Positions 1 to 6,092 are shown, counted from the stretch's first letter. The stretch is 11,595 bases of DNA from an uncultured Clostridia bacterium (GCA_934481375.1 CAKSPN010000035.1:1-11595), one strand, 5' to 3'. Numbers and translations: made by a program. Notes: generated by a model from the letters alone, not told the origin.

Positions 1-9
1 TGCGGATTT

Positions 10-1326
10 TTATTTTTGTTTCCATTTTGCAATACGGTGCGCATACAAAATCAATCCCGGTATCCCTGCGGAAAGTTCCGCCGCCGGGAATGCCGTCCAC
101 GTATAGTTAAGCCCTATTTTCGACATTGCCCAAAACACCGGCACAAGCACGAAAATCTGCCTTGTCAGCGACAGCAGAAGGCTTTGTCCGCCTTTGCCTA
201 TCGCCTGGAAAAACACCGGCGTCATAAGCGAAAACACTGCCGGGATAAAGCTTGCGCCTATTATCGGGAATGCGATTTTGCCTATGCTCATCACCTCGTC
301 CGACGCCGAAAACAGCCGCATAAGCGTTTCGGGCATAAATTCAAAAAAGAATATCCCCACAAGCATAAACAAAAGCGATATTATAAACGAATATTTCATC
401 ACACTGCGGCACCGCCCGTATTCCGCTCTCGCATAATTATAGCTCAAAACGGGGACTATACAGGTTTCAAGTCCTATAAGCGGTATGAAAAAGAAGCTTT
501 GCGCTTTGTAGTAAAGTCCCAATACCGTAACGGCGGCGTCCGAAAATTTCGCAAGTATAACGTTAAGCATTACTATGTATACGGTGAAAAGCAGCTGCAT
601 AACAATTGACGAATACCCGAAAAAGTATATCCGTTTTGTGTAATGCTTAAATTCGGAAAATTTCGGCGATTTGCAAAATGCGCCCGATGTTACCGCCGCC
701 GCAACAAACTGCCCGGCAACCGTGGCATACGCCGCACCTGCCGCTCCCATTTCGGGAAACGGTCCGAGTCCGAATATCAAAATCGGGTCAAGCACAACGT
801 TTGTAAGCGCACCGACAACCTGCGCCGCCATAGGCAGACGCATATTTCCTCTCGACTGGTATATCTTTGACCAGCTTCCCTCAAGAAACGTGCCGAGTGC
901 GCCCGTACACACTATTCTTCCGTATATAACAGCCTGTTCTATCGCTCCCGGCTCCGTTGCGGAGGTTTTCACGTACGGGAGCATAAAAACGTTCGCAATC
1001 ACCGCAAACACCGCCCACGACAAAACCGCAAGCACCGCCGCAGAGCCTGCCGCTCCCTGCGCCGCTTTCGGTCTGTTCTGCGCATATTTTCTCGCCATAT
1101 ATGTGTTCACGCCAACGCCCGTTCCCACGGCAAGCGCTATGATTATAAGCTGAAGCGGATAAATAACCGTCAGCGCCGTAAGTGCGTCCGCGCTGTACTT
1201 GCCCACAAAAAAACTGTCTACTATATTATACAGTGCCTGTATCAGCTGTGCCAGCATCACCGGCGGCGCAATCTTCAAAAGTATCCGCCCTATGCTTTCC
1301 GTTCCGAAAAAATCGTTTCTTTCCAT
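10..1326 (-). CDS. MATE family multidrug/metabolite efflux transporter
   Basis: A 438-residue polytopic membrane protein of the MATE (multi-antimicrobial extrusion) family, which exports cationic drugs or metabolites in exchange for Na+ or H+. Visible features are the family's N-terminal pattern (IGRILLKIAPPVMLAQLIQA, then a first helix with NIVDSFFVGK), about twelve hydrophobic segments in two similar halves, and the second-half counterpart near LYYKAQSFFFIPLIGLETCI. Length is typical (about 440-460). The reading frame stays open 20 codons further upstream, but that extension would overlap the consensus promoter at 1358-1386. The ATG at 1326 has a GGGAG ribosome binding site 8-9 nt before it, so I start there. 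It is transcribed divergently from the Asn/Gln-rich gene. It most resembles the MepA/NorM-like branch of Firmicutes. The substrate cannot be read from sequence, so no symbol is given. Confidence 0.93.
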   Translation of the reverse strand: MERNDFFGTESIGRILLKIAPPVMLAQLIQALYNIVDSFFVGKYSADALTALTVIYPLQLIIIALAVGTGVGVNTYMARKYAQNRPKAAQGAAGSAAVLAVLSWAVFAVIANVFMLPYVKTSATEPGAIEQAVIYGRIVCTGALGTFLEGSWSKIYQSRGNMRLPMAAQVVGALTNVVLDPILIFGLGPFPEMGAAGAAYATVAGQFVAAAVTSGAFCKSPKFSEFKHYTKRIYFFGYSSIVMQLLFTVYIVMLNVILAKFSDAAVTVLGLYYKAQSFFFIPLIGLETCIVPVLSYNYARAEYGRCRSVMKYSFIISLLFMLVGIFFFEFMPETLMRLFSASDEVMSIGKIAFPIIGASFIPAVFSLMTPVFFQAIGKGGQSLLLSLTRQIFVLVPVFWAMSKIGLNYTWTAFPAAELSAGIPGLILYAHRIAKWKQK

Positions 1327-1357
1327 TGCAGTTTCTCCCGTTTGATAAATCGTACAC

Positions 1358-1386
1358 ATTATACACCGATTTTTTATAAATTTCAA
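1358..1386 (-). promoter_or_regulatory. Sigma-A promoter of the MATE transporter gene
   Basis: On the minus strand TTGAAA (1386-1381) and TATAAT (1363-1358) are separated by exactly 17 bp. This is one mismatch from full consensus. The start point should fall near 1351, giving a leader of about 25 nt that contains only the GGGAG ribosome binding site. Confidence 0.8.
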
Positions 1387-1451
1387 TATTTTGCTTGAAT
1401 AAAACGTATTTTTTGCGTCAATAATATGCGTGTGAAGGGAGGCTTATAACA

Positions 1452-1586
1452 ATGGATTTTAACAACAACAAAGAACAGAACCAGAACCAAAATCAGAAAC
1501 AGAATCAAAAGCAAAATCAGAACCAAAATCAGAAAACAAATCAGAAGCAGAACAATAATAAAGAAAATAACTGCGACAAATTCTGA
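1452..1586 (+). CDS. Small Asn/Gln-rich low-complexity protein (44 aa)
   Basis: An open frame of 45 codons starts at an ATG preceded by a near-perfect AAGGGAGG ribosome binding site 9 nt upstream, so it is very likely translated. The product has 16 Asn, 12 Gln and 7 Lys in 44 residues. From residue 9 to 33 nearly every second residue is Gln (Q-N-Q-N, Q-K-Q-N), followed by a short tail NNCDKF with the only cysteine. There is no signal peptide or membrane segment. I recognise no family. The composition recalls the gamma-type small acid-soluble spore proteins of Bacillus, but the repeat of that family is absent, so a spore role is only a guess. It stands alone between a divergent MATE gene and a convergent terminator. 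No convincing sigma-A promoter is visible in the 65 bp upstream (best is TTGAAT with a poorly spaced AT-rich -10). Confidence 0.72.
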   Translation: MDFNNNKEQNQNQNQKQNQKQNQNQNQKTNQKQNNNKENNCDKF

Positions 1587-1610
1587 GGCGTAAATACTAA
1601 AAACGCCGCA

Positions 1611-1646
1611 AAAAGGCGATGTAAAATTATTTTTACATCGCCTTTT
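1611..1646. terminator. Bidirectional intrinsic terminator between the Asn/Gln-rich gene and trpB2
   Basis: A perfect 16-bp inverted repeat (arms 1611-1626 and 1631-1646, core GGCGATGT/ACATCGCC) encloses a TTAT loop. A/T runs lie at both ends of the stem, so it can act on both strands. It sits 25 bp after the small ORF's stop and 4 bp beyond the trpB2 stop codon. Confidence 0.9.
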
Positions 1647-1649
1647 TAT

Positions 1650-3014
1650 TTAGTCTACTTTAGGAAGTGCGTCAAAGCCTTTTTTCAAATCTTCGTCTGT
1701 CGGGATATAGTCGGTCATATTTCCGTCATTGTAGTTTTTGTATGCTGTCATATCAAAATATCCCGTGCCGGTAAGTCCGAATACAATCGTCTTTTCTTCG
1801 CCTGTTTCCTTGCATTTGAGCGCCTCGTCTATTGCCGCACGTATTGCATGGCTGCTTTCGGGAGCGGGGAGCGTTCCCTCAACTCTCGCAAACATCTGCG
1901 CCGCCTCGAATACCTTTGTCTGCTCAACCGAAACAGCCTCCATAAATCCGTCATGATACAGCTGTGAAAGCACTGCGCTCATACCGTGGTATCTTAATCC
2001 GCCGGCATGGTTTGCGGACGGAATAAATCCGCTTCCCAGTGTGTACATCTTCTGTAAGGGGCAAACCTTACCCGTATCACAGAAATCATATGCAAACTTT
2101 CCTCTCGTCAGGCTCGGACACGACGCCGGTTCAACGGCGATAAATCTGTAATCCTTTTCACCTCTGAGTTTTTCGCCCATAAACGGTGCGATAAGTCCGC
2201 CGAGGTTACTGCCGCCGCCGGCACAGCCGATTATAATATCGGGTGTTATGCCGTATTTGTCGAGTGCGGCTTTTGTTTCAAGTCCGATTACCGACTGATG
2301 CAAAAGCACCTGCGAAAGCACCGAACCGAGTACATATTTGTATCCCTCGTGTGTTACCGCCGACTCAACCGCCTCGGAAATCGCACAGCCGAGACTTCCC
2401 GTTGTGTCGGGGAATTCTTCAAGTATCTTTTTGCCGACCTGCGTGGTAAGCGACGGCGACGGCGTAACGTCTGCGCCGTATGTCCGCATAACCTCACGGC
2501 GTAACGGCTTTTGCTCATACGAAACCTTTACCATAAACACCTTGCAGTCCAGATCGAAGAACGAGCAGGCCATTGAAAGCGCCGTTCCCCATTGTCCCGC
2601 TCCTGTTTCGGTGGTTACGCCTTTAAGCCCCTGCTTCTTTGCGTAATATGCCTGCGCAATCGCCGAATTAAGCTTATGGCTTCCCGAGGTGTTGTTTCCC
2701 TCGAATTTGTAATATATCTTTGCCGGTGTGCCGAGCGCCTTTTCAAGAAAATACGCTCTTACAAGCGGCGACGGACGGTACATCTTGTAGAAATCCGAAA
2801 TTTCTTCGGGAATATCTATATACGGCGTTGTGTCATCCAATTCCTGATTAACAAGCTCTTTACAGAAAATTCCCTCCAGCTCCTCTGCCGTAACCGGCTT
2901 TAATGTTCCGGGGTTTAAAATGGGCGCCGGTTTGTTTTTCATATCGGCTCTGAGATTATACCATTTCTTCGGCATCTCATCTTCTGATAAATAAATTTTG
3001 TACGGTACGTTCAT
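1650..3014 (-). CDS. trpB2: TrpB2, stand-alone tryptophan synthase beta-like enzyme (PLP-dependent)
   Basis: A cytosolic 454-residue PLP enzyme expected to join indole and L-serine into tryptophan. The N-terminal extension (KWYNL at 17-21), the block YRPSPLVRA near 79-87, and GAGQWG (138-143, where classical TrpB has GAGQHG) mark the TrpB2 branch rather than TrpB1. The PLP lysine is in SGSHKLNSA (K114), the catalytic glutamate in TETGAGQ (E136), and the phosphate-binding loop is GGGSN near 267. No trpA or other trp gene is nearby, which fits indole salvage or a second beta subunit. The frame opens seven codons earlier, but the AGAAAGGA ribosome binding site spaces correctly (9 nt) only to the ATG at 3014. 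Expression appears controlled by the TRAP-like leader described separately. Confidence 0.95.
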   Translation of the reverse strand: MNVPYKIYLSEDEMPKKWYNLRADMKNKPAPILNPGTLKPVTAEELEGIFCKELVNQELDDTTPYIDIPEEISDFYKMYRPSPLVRAYFLEKALGTPAKIYYKFEGNNTSGSHKLNSAIAQAYYAKKQGLKGVTTETGAGQWGTALSMACSFFDLDCKVFMVKVSYEQKPLRREVMRTYGADVTPSPSLTTQVGKKILEEFPDTTGSLGCAISEAVESAVTHEGYKYVLGSVLSQVLLHQSVIGLETKAALDKYGITPDIIIGCAGGGSNLGGLIAPFMGEKLRGEKDYRFIAVEPASCPSLTRGKFAYDFCDTGKVCPLQKMYTLGSGFIPSANHAGGLRYHGMSAVLSQLYHDGFMEAVSVEQTKVFEAAQMFARVEGTLPAPESSHAIRAAIDEALKCKETGEEKTIVFGLTGTGYFDMTAYKNYNDGNMTDYIPTDEDLKKGFDALPKVD

Positions 3015-3035
3015 AATACTCATTCCTTTCTGCAT

Positions 3036-3070
3036 AAAAAAATACTATAGAACAAATAAGTCTATAGTAT
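3036..3070 (-). terminator. Leader hairpin with U-run before trpB2: candidate attenuator/terminator
   Basis: On the minus strand a perfect 10-bp stem (AUACUAUAGA, 3070-3061, with UCUAUAGUAU, 3051-3042) closes a 9-nt loop. Six further U residues (3041-3036) follow directly. It has the layout of an intrinsic terminator but only two G-C pairs, so it may be weak and well suited to attenuation. It ends about 8 nt before the trpB2 ribosome binding site, so it could also affect initiation. Part of it can pair instead with the upstream triplet repeat. Confidence 0.6.
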
Positions 3071-3098
3071 GCAAACTACTAAAATATACAGAAATGTC

Positions 3099-3141
3099 CT
3101 CTGCTCATCTATTCTATTCTACTCTAAACTCATCTATTCTA
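3099..3141 (-). promoter_or_regulatory. Nine (G/U)AG triplets at 5-nt period: putative TRAP (MtrB) binding site
   Basis: Read on the minus strand, UAG or GAG begins at 3141, 3136, 3131, 3126, 3121, 3116, 3111, 3106 and 3101, each separated by exactly two nucleotides. The order is UAG, UAG, GAG, UAG, UAG, UAG, UAG, GAG, GAG; the spacers are AA, AU, UU, AG, AA, AA, AU, CA. It starts at or within a few bases of the predicted transcript 5' end. Known family fact: the ring-shaped TRAP protein binds arrays of GAG/UAG triplets separated by 2-3 nt when loaded with tryptophan. Position before a tryptophan-forming enzyme makes that reading strong. An mtrB gene is not in the window, so the binder is inferred. 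Confidence 0.75.
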
Positions 3142-3146
3142 CTGCC

Positions 3147-3175
3147 ATTATAGCACCCCGGGTTTTGTTTGTCAA
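3147..3175 (-). promoter_or_regulatory. Perfect-consensus sigma-A promoter of trpB2
   Basis: On the minus strand TTGACA (3175-3170) and TATAAT (3152-3147) lie exactly 17 bp apart. An A/T-tract stretch immediately upstream (about 3176-3200) could serve as an UP element. The start point should fall near 3140, giving a leader of about 125 nt that begins with the triplet repeat. A promoter this strong implies that control happens after initiation. Confidence 0.88.
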
Positions 3176-3235
3176 GAAAAATTTTAAAAAAATTTTTTGT
3201 CGGCATATTTTAACATAAATGCAAGATGTTTCTAA

Positions 3236-3264
3236 TACAAATAATCCGCTTTTCGGTGTATAAT
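3236..3264 (+). promoter_or_regulatory. Probable promoter of the small membrane-peptide mRNA
   Basis: A perfect TATAAT -10 lies at 3259-3264. The -35 at 17-bp spacing (TACAAA, 3236-3241) is poor. Transcription would start near 3271, exactly at the foot of the first leader hairpin, which supports the assignment. Confidence 0.5.
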
Positions 3265-3269
3265 ATATT

Positions 3270-3353
3270 TTGCCGGATTTTCCGGCAAGGCAGGATTTGT
3301 AAACGGCGTAAGACCCGGGCGGTTATGCCACTCTCCGAAAGGAGGTGGTTATT
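3270..3353 (+). promoter_or_regulatory. Structured 5' leader with masked ribosome binding site
   Basis: Three hairpins fit into about 80 nt. The first is an 8-bp stem TTGCCGGA/TCCGGCAA with a TTT loop (3270-3288) at the predicted mRNA 5' end. The second pairs GGCGTAA (3305-3311) with TTATGCC (3323-3329) around a GC-rich 11-nt loop. The third pairs CCAC-T-CTCC (3328-3336) with GGAGGTGG (3341-3348) around a GAAA tetraloop, with one bulged T. It buries the AGGAGG ribosome binding site of the 24-residue ORF. Hairpins two and three share two C residues (3328-3329), so they can compete. A 5' cap hairpin plus a masked ribosome binding site is the usual design of type I toxin mRNAs. Confidence 0.6.
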
Positions 3354-3428
3354 ATGAAAAATTACATAATTAGAATTATAATTTTCATTATAGTGTTTTT
3401 CGTAATATTTACGGTAAAAGTAAAATAG
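3354..3428 (+). CDS. 24-residue hydrophobic membrane peptide, putative type I toxin
   Basis: The ATG at 3354 follows AAAGGAGG with 9 nt spacing and opens a 25-codon frame. The peptide begins MKNY, runs through about fifteen Ile/Val/Phe residues forming a single membrane-spanning helix, and ends FTVKVK. A positively charged tail after one helix is common in type I toxins and small membrane peptides. I do not recognise a named family. The stop codon lies inside the first arm of the bidirectional terminator, and a strong promoter faces it from the other side, so the arrangement matches convergent toxin/antisense loci. The alternative is a regulatory leader peptide for the downstream ABC-F gene. 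That is less likely because the ABC-F gene has its own promoter at 3573-3601. Confidence 0.6.
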   Translation: MKNYIIRIIIFIIVFFVIFTVKVK

Positions 3429-3506
3429 CCCCCACCGACCAAAGTTAGGGCTATTTCTTTGAAAACTTTAATTTTGGCATAACCGTTCAAGGTCCTGCCT
3501 TTTTCT
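3415..3506 (-). ncRNA. Putative antisense (antitoxin) RNA of about 90 nt
   Basis: A full-consensus promoter at 3513-3541 directs a minus-strand transcript that starts near 3506 and should end at the shared terminator. It contains no credible reading frame with a ribosome binding site. Its 3' part is complementary to the end of the peptide ORF and its 3' UTR. Its 5' part carries GGCAGGA, ACGG and TTATGCC blocks (3499-3476) in the same order as the peptide mRNA leader. The UUAUGCC end can therefore pair with GGCGUAA in that leader as a second contact. Ends are predicted, not observed. Confidence 0.5.
3423..3456. terminator. Shared bidirectional terminator of peptide mRNA and antisense RNA
   Basis: AAATAGCCC (3423-3431) and GGGCTATTT (3448-3456) form a perfect 9-bp stem with a 16-nt loop. 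T-rich sequence follows on both strands (ATTTCTTT on plus; TATTTTACTTTT on minus). It contains the peptide's stop codon. Both convergent transcripts would end here and overlap by about 40 nt. Confidence 0.7.
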
Positions 3507-3512
3507 ATATTC

Positions 3513-3541
3513 ATTATACTCCCGTTCGGATTTTTTGTCAA
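3513..3541 (-). promoter_or_regulatory. Perfect-consensus sigma-A promoter facing the peptide gene
   Basis: On the minus strand TTGACA (3541-3536) and TATAAT (3518-3513) are exactly 17 bp apart. No protein gene lies downstream on this strand before the bidirectional terminator, and trpB2 has its own promoter, so a short RNA is the likely product. It looks stronger than the peptide's promoter, as expected for a labile antitoxin RNA. Confidence 0.8.
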
Positions 3542-3572
3542 CAATAAATTAAATTTTTCGGGCGTCGGGGTA

Positions 3573-3601
3573 TTGCTTTTAGGGGTAAAATATAGTATAA
3601 T
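3573..3601 (+). promoter_or_regulatory. Probable promoter of the ABC-F/thyA/folA run
   Basis: TTGCTT (3573-3578) and TATAAT (3596-3601) are 17 bp apart on the plus strand, about 30 bp before the ABC-F ribosome binding site. The -10 is perfect and the -35 keeps TTG. No other promoter was found inside the following gene run. Confidence 0.65.
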
Positions 3602-3636
3602 TTATACGTATTATAACTTATGATTGGAGAAATTTA

Positions 3637-5250
3637 ATGATCACAGTAACGGACGTAAGTCTTAATTTCAGCGGACAATCGCTTTTCAAGGACGTAAACC
3701 TCAAATTCACCCCCGGAAACTGCTACGGTATAATCGGCGCAAACGGTGCGGGAAAATCCACTTTTCTGAAAATTCTTTCGGGCGAGCTTGACTCGACAAC
3801 CGGAAGCGTTTCAATCGACCCCAACTGCAGAATGTCTATCCTTAAACAGGATCATTTCGCATATGACGCATATACCGTTCTCGATACGATAATTATGGGC
3901 AACAAAAAGCTCTATGACATAATGAAAGAAAAGGACGCCCTCTACGAAAAACCCGATTTTTCCGATGAGGACGGCATAAGAGCCGCCGAGCTTGAGGCGG
4001 AATTTGCGGAAATGGACGGCTGGGAGGCGGAGTCTGACGCATCGAAGATGATACAGGGACTCGGACTTGACGAGAGCGTTATGTATAAGATGATGTCCGA
4101 GCTTGACGGTAACGAAAAAGTCAAGGTGCTGCTTGCACAGGCGCTTTTCGGAAACCCCGACATTATTCTCCTGGATGAGCCTACAAACCACCTCGATATA
4201 CAGGCTATCGACTGGCTGGAGGAATTTCTTATGGACTACAGCGGAACGGTCATAGTCGTTTCGCATGACAGATATTTTCTTAACGTTGTCTGCACGCACA
4301 TTGTCGACATAGACTATACTCAAATCAAAATGTATGTCGGAAACTATGAGTTCTGGTACGAGTCGAGCCAGCTTATTCAGCGTATGATAAAACAGCAGAA
4401 CAAAAAAGCGGAGGAGAAAATCTCCGAACTGCAAAACTTTATCCGCCGTTTCTCGGCGAACAAATCCAAATCCAAGCAGGCGACCAGCAGAAAGAAAATG
4501 CTCGATAAGCTTACCGTTGAGGAACTTCCGGCGTCCTCAAGGCGTTATCCGTTCGTCGGCTTTGATATGGACAGAGAGGCAGGCAAGGACTTGTTGTTTG
4601 TCGAGGGAATTTCAAAAACCTTAAACGGCGAAAAGCTTTTAAACAACATTTCCTTTACAATGAATCACGACGATAAAATCGCCGTAATAGGCGATAACGA
4701 GCTTGCCGTTACGGAACTTATGAAAATCCTTGCGGAGGAGAGCGAGCCTGACGAAGGCAGTATAAAATGGGGCGTAAGCACCTCACGGAGCTATTTCCCC
4801 AAGGACAATTCAAAATATTTTGACGGCTGTACGCTTAATCTTATAGACTGGCTCAGACAGTTCAGTCCCGAAGGCTTTGAAACGCAGAACGAAACGTATA
4901 TACGTGGATTTTTGGGCAGAATGCTGTTCTCGGGCGATGATGTGTTTAAGGAGGTTCAGGTGCTTTCGGGCGGTGAAAAAGTGCGCTGTATGCTCTCTCG
5001 TATGATGCTTTTCGGATCAAACGTGCTTTTGCTCGACCAACCCACAAACCACCTCGACTTGGAGTCGATTACGGCGGTAAACAACGGTCTTAAGGCGTTT
5101 AAAGGCAACGTGATATTTGCCTCGCACGACCATGAGTTTATAAACACGATTGCAAACAGAATTATCGATATAAAGGCGGACGGTACGATTGTCGACCGTA
5201 TGTGCACGTATGACGAATATCTTGAAATGCAAAAAAACGCCGCAAACTGA
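3637..5250 (+). CDS. ABC-F family ATPase with one degenerate ATP site
   Basis: A 537-residue cytosolic protein with two ABC domains joined by a charged helical linker (about 240-300) and no membrane segments. ABC-F proteins bind the ribosomal E site and modulate translation or relieve stalling; this one most resembles the YkpA/YbiT-like group. Domain 1 has Walker A GANGAGKST (34-42), Walker B LLDEPTNHLD (178-187) and H-switch SHDRY, but its signature is LDGNE (156-160) instead of LSGGE. Domain 2 has an intact signature LSGGEK (443-448), but its Walker A is GDNELAVTE (352-360) without Gly-Lys-Ser/Thr, and its catalytic Glu is Gln (LLDQPTNHLD, Q468). In the head-to-tail dimer one site is thus complete and the other lacks all three elements. 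The start follows GGAGA 8 nt upstream. It heads the run; thyA follows after 14 nt. Confidence 0.93.
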   Translation: MITVTDVSLNFSGQSLFKDVNLKFTPGNCYGIIGANGAGKSTFLKILSGELDSTTGSVSIDPNCRMSILKQDHFAYDAYTVLDTIIMGNKKLYDIMKEKDALYEKPDFSDEDGIRAAELEAEFAEMDGWEAESDASKMIQGLGLDESVMYKMMSELDGNEKVKVLLAQALFGNPDIILLDEPTNHLDIQAIDWLEEFLMDYSGTVIVVSHDRYFLNVVCTHIVDIDYTQIKMYVGNYEFWYESSQLIQRMIKQQNKKAEEKISELQNFIRRFSANKSKSKQATSRKKMLDKLTVEELPASSRRYPFVGFDMDREAGKDLLFVEGISKTLNGEKLLNNISFTMNHDDKIAVIGDNELAVTELMKILAEESEPDEGSIKWGVSTSRSYFPKDNSKYFDGCTLNLIDWLRQFSPEGFETQNETYIRGFLGRMLFSGDDVFKEVQVLSGGEKVRCMLSRMMLFGSNVLLLDQPTNHLDLESITAVNNGLKAFKGNVIFASHDHEFINTIANRIIDIKADGTIVDRMCTYDEYLEMQKNAAN

Positions 5251-5264
5251 AAGGAATGATAAAT

Positions 5265-6092
5265 ATGAGTTTGGCAGATAATATTTTTATTGATAACTGC
5301 AAACAGATAATAGAACACGGTTTTTCGGACGAGCATCTTGACGTGCGTCCGCACTGGGCGGACGGCGCAAAGGCGCATACCGTCAAAAGCTTCTGCATAG
5401 TAAACCGCTACGATTTGTCGAAGGAGTTCCCAATTCTCACAATCCGCAGAACGTACCTCAAAAGCGCAGTTGACGAGCTTTTGTGGATATGGCAGAAAAA
5501 GTCAAACAATATTCATGACCTGCACAGCCACGTCTGGGACGAATGGGCGGACGAGAACGGCAGTATCGGCAAGGCATACGGCTATCAGCTGGGGATAAAG
5601 CACAAGTATCCCGAGGGCGAGTTTGACCAGGTGGACAGAATTATTTACGATTTAAAGCATAATCCGGCGTCACGCAGGATTATGTCGAACATATACGTGC
5701 ATGAGGATTTGCACGAGATGAATTTGTACCCGTGCGCATACAGTATGACTTTTAACGTGACGGGGAATAAATTAAACGGTATATTAAATCAGCGTTCGCA
5801 GGATATGCTCACGGCAAATAACTGGAACGTGGTGCAGTATTCGGCGCTGATGATTATGATGGCAAAGGTTTCGGGACTTGTTCCGGGCGAATTTGTACAC
5901 GTAATTGCGGACGCACACATATACGACAGGCATATTCCAATAGTGGAGGAAATAATAGCAAAAACCCCGTATGACGCTCCAAAGCTTGAAGTGAACGACA
6001 TTACGGATTTTTATAAATTCACTCCCGATGATTTTAAGCTTATAGATTACAAATACCACGAGCTTAAAACGAAAATACCTGTTGCAATTTAA
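5265..6092 (+). CDS. thyA: Thymidylate synthase, ThyA type
   Basis: A 275-residue cytosolic enzyme that methylates dUMP to dTMP using methylene-tetrahydrofolate and releases dihydrofolate. Landmarks are the folate/dUMP contact region ELLWIW (71-76), the arginine pair in NPASRRI (137-138), the nucleophilic cysteine C157 in LYPCAYSM, phosphate-binding QRSQD (176-180), the dUMP-specifying asparagine in NNWNVV (N188), and HIY in the C-terminal dUMP-binding loop (ADAHIYDRH). The usual histidine after the cysteine is alanine; I recall this form in clostridial ThyA. The frame opens three codons earlier, but that ATG abuts the AAGGA ribosome binding site, so I start at 5265 with 9 nt spacing. The next gene, folA, recycles the dihydrofolate made here. 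Confidence 0.96.
   Translation: MSLADNIFIDNCKQIIEHGFSDEHLDVRPHWADGAKAHTVKSFCIVNRYDLSKEFPILTIRRTYLKSAVDELLWIWQKKSNNIHDLHSHVWDEWADENGSIGKAYGYQLGIKHKYPEGEFDQVDRIIYDLKHNPASRRIMSNIYVHEDLHEMNLYPCAYSMTFNVTGNKLNGILNQRSQDMLTANNWNVVQYSALMIMMAKVSGLVPGEFVHVIADAHIYDRHIPIVEEIIAKTPYDAPKLEVNDITDFYKFTPDDFKLIDYKYHELKTKIPVAI

Noticed and set aside
16..1379. Several plus-strand open frames opposite the MATE gene (for example 16-609 and 671-1153)
   Set aside because: They are Arg/His/Pro- or Ala/Pro-rich translations of the opposite strand, lack ribosome binding sites, and lie inside a clear transporter gene.
3093..3107. Leader peptide for trpB2 (short frame beginning ATGAGC near 3107 on the minus strand, about 9 codons)
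   Set aside because: It has no tryptophan codons and no ribosome binding site, so classical ribosome-mediated attenuation is unlikely.
3015..3146. T-box riboswitch in the trpB2 leader
   Set aside because: The leader is only about 125 nt and lacks the T-box consensus (AGGGTGGNACCGCG) and specifier stem; the triplet array explains it better.
3362..3544. Minus-strand 60-codon frame covering the peptide locus
   Set aside because: Its start overlaps the -35 of the minus-strand promoter and it crosses the bidirectional terminator; the RNA reading is more coherent.
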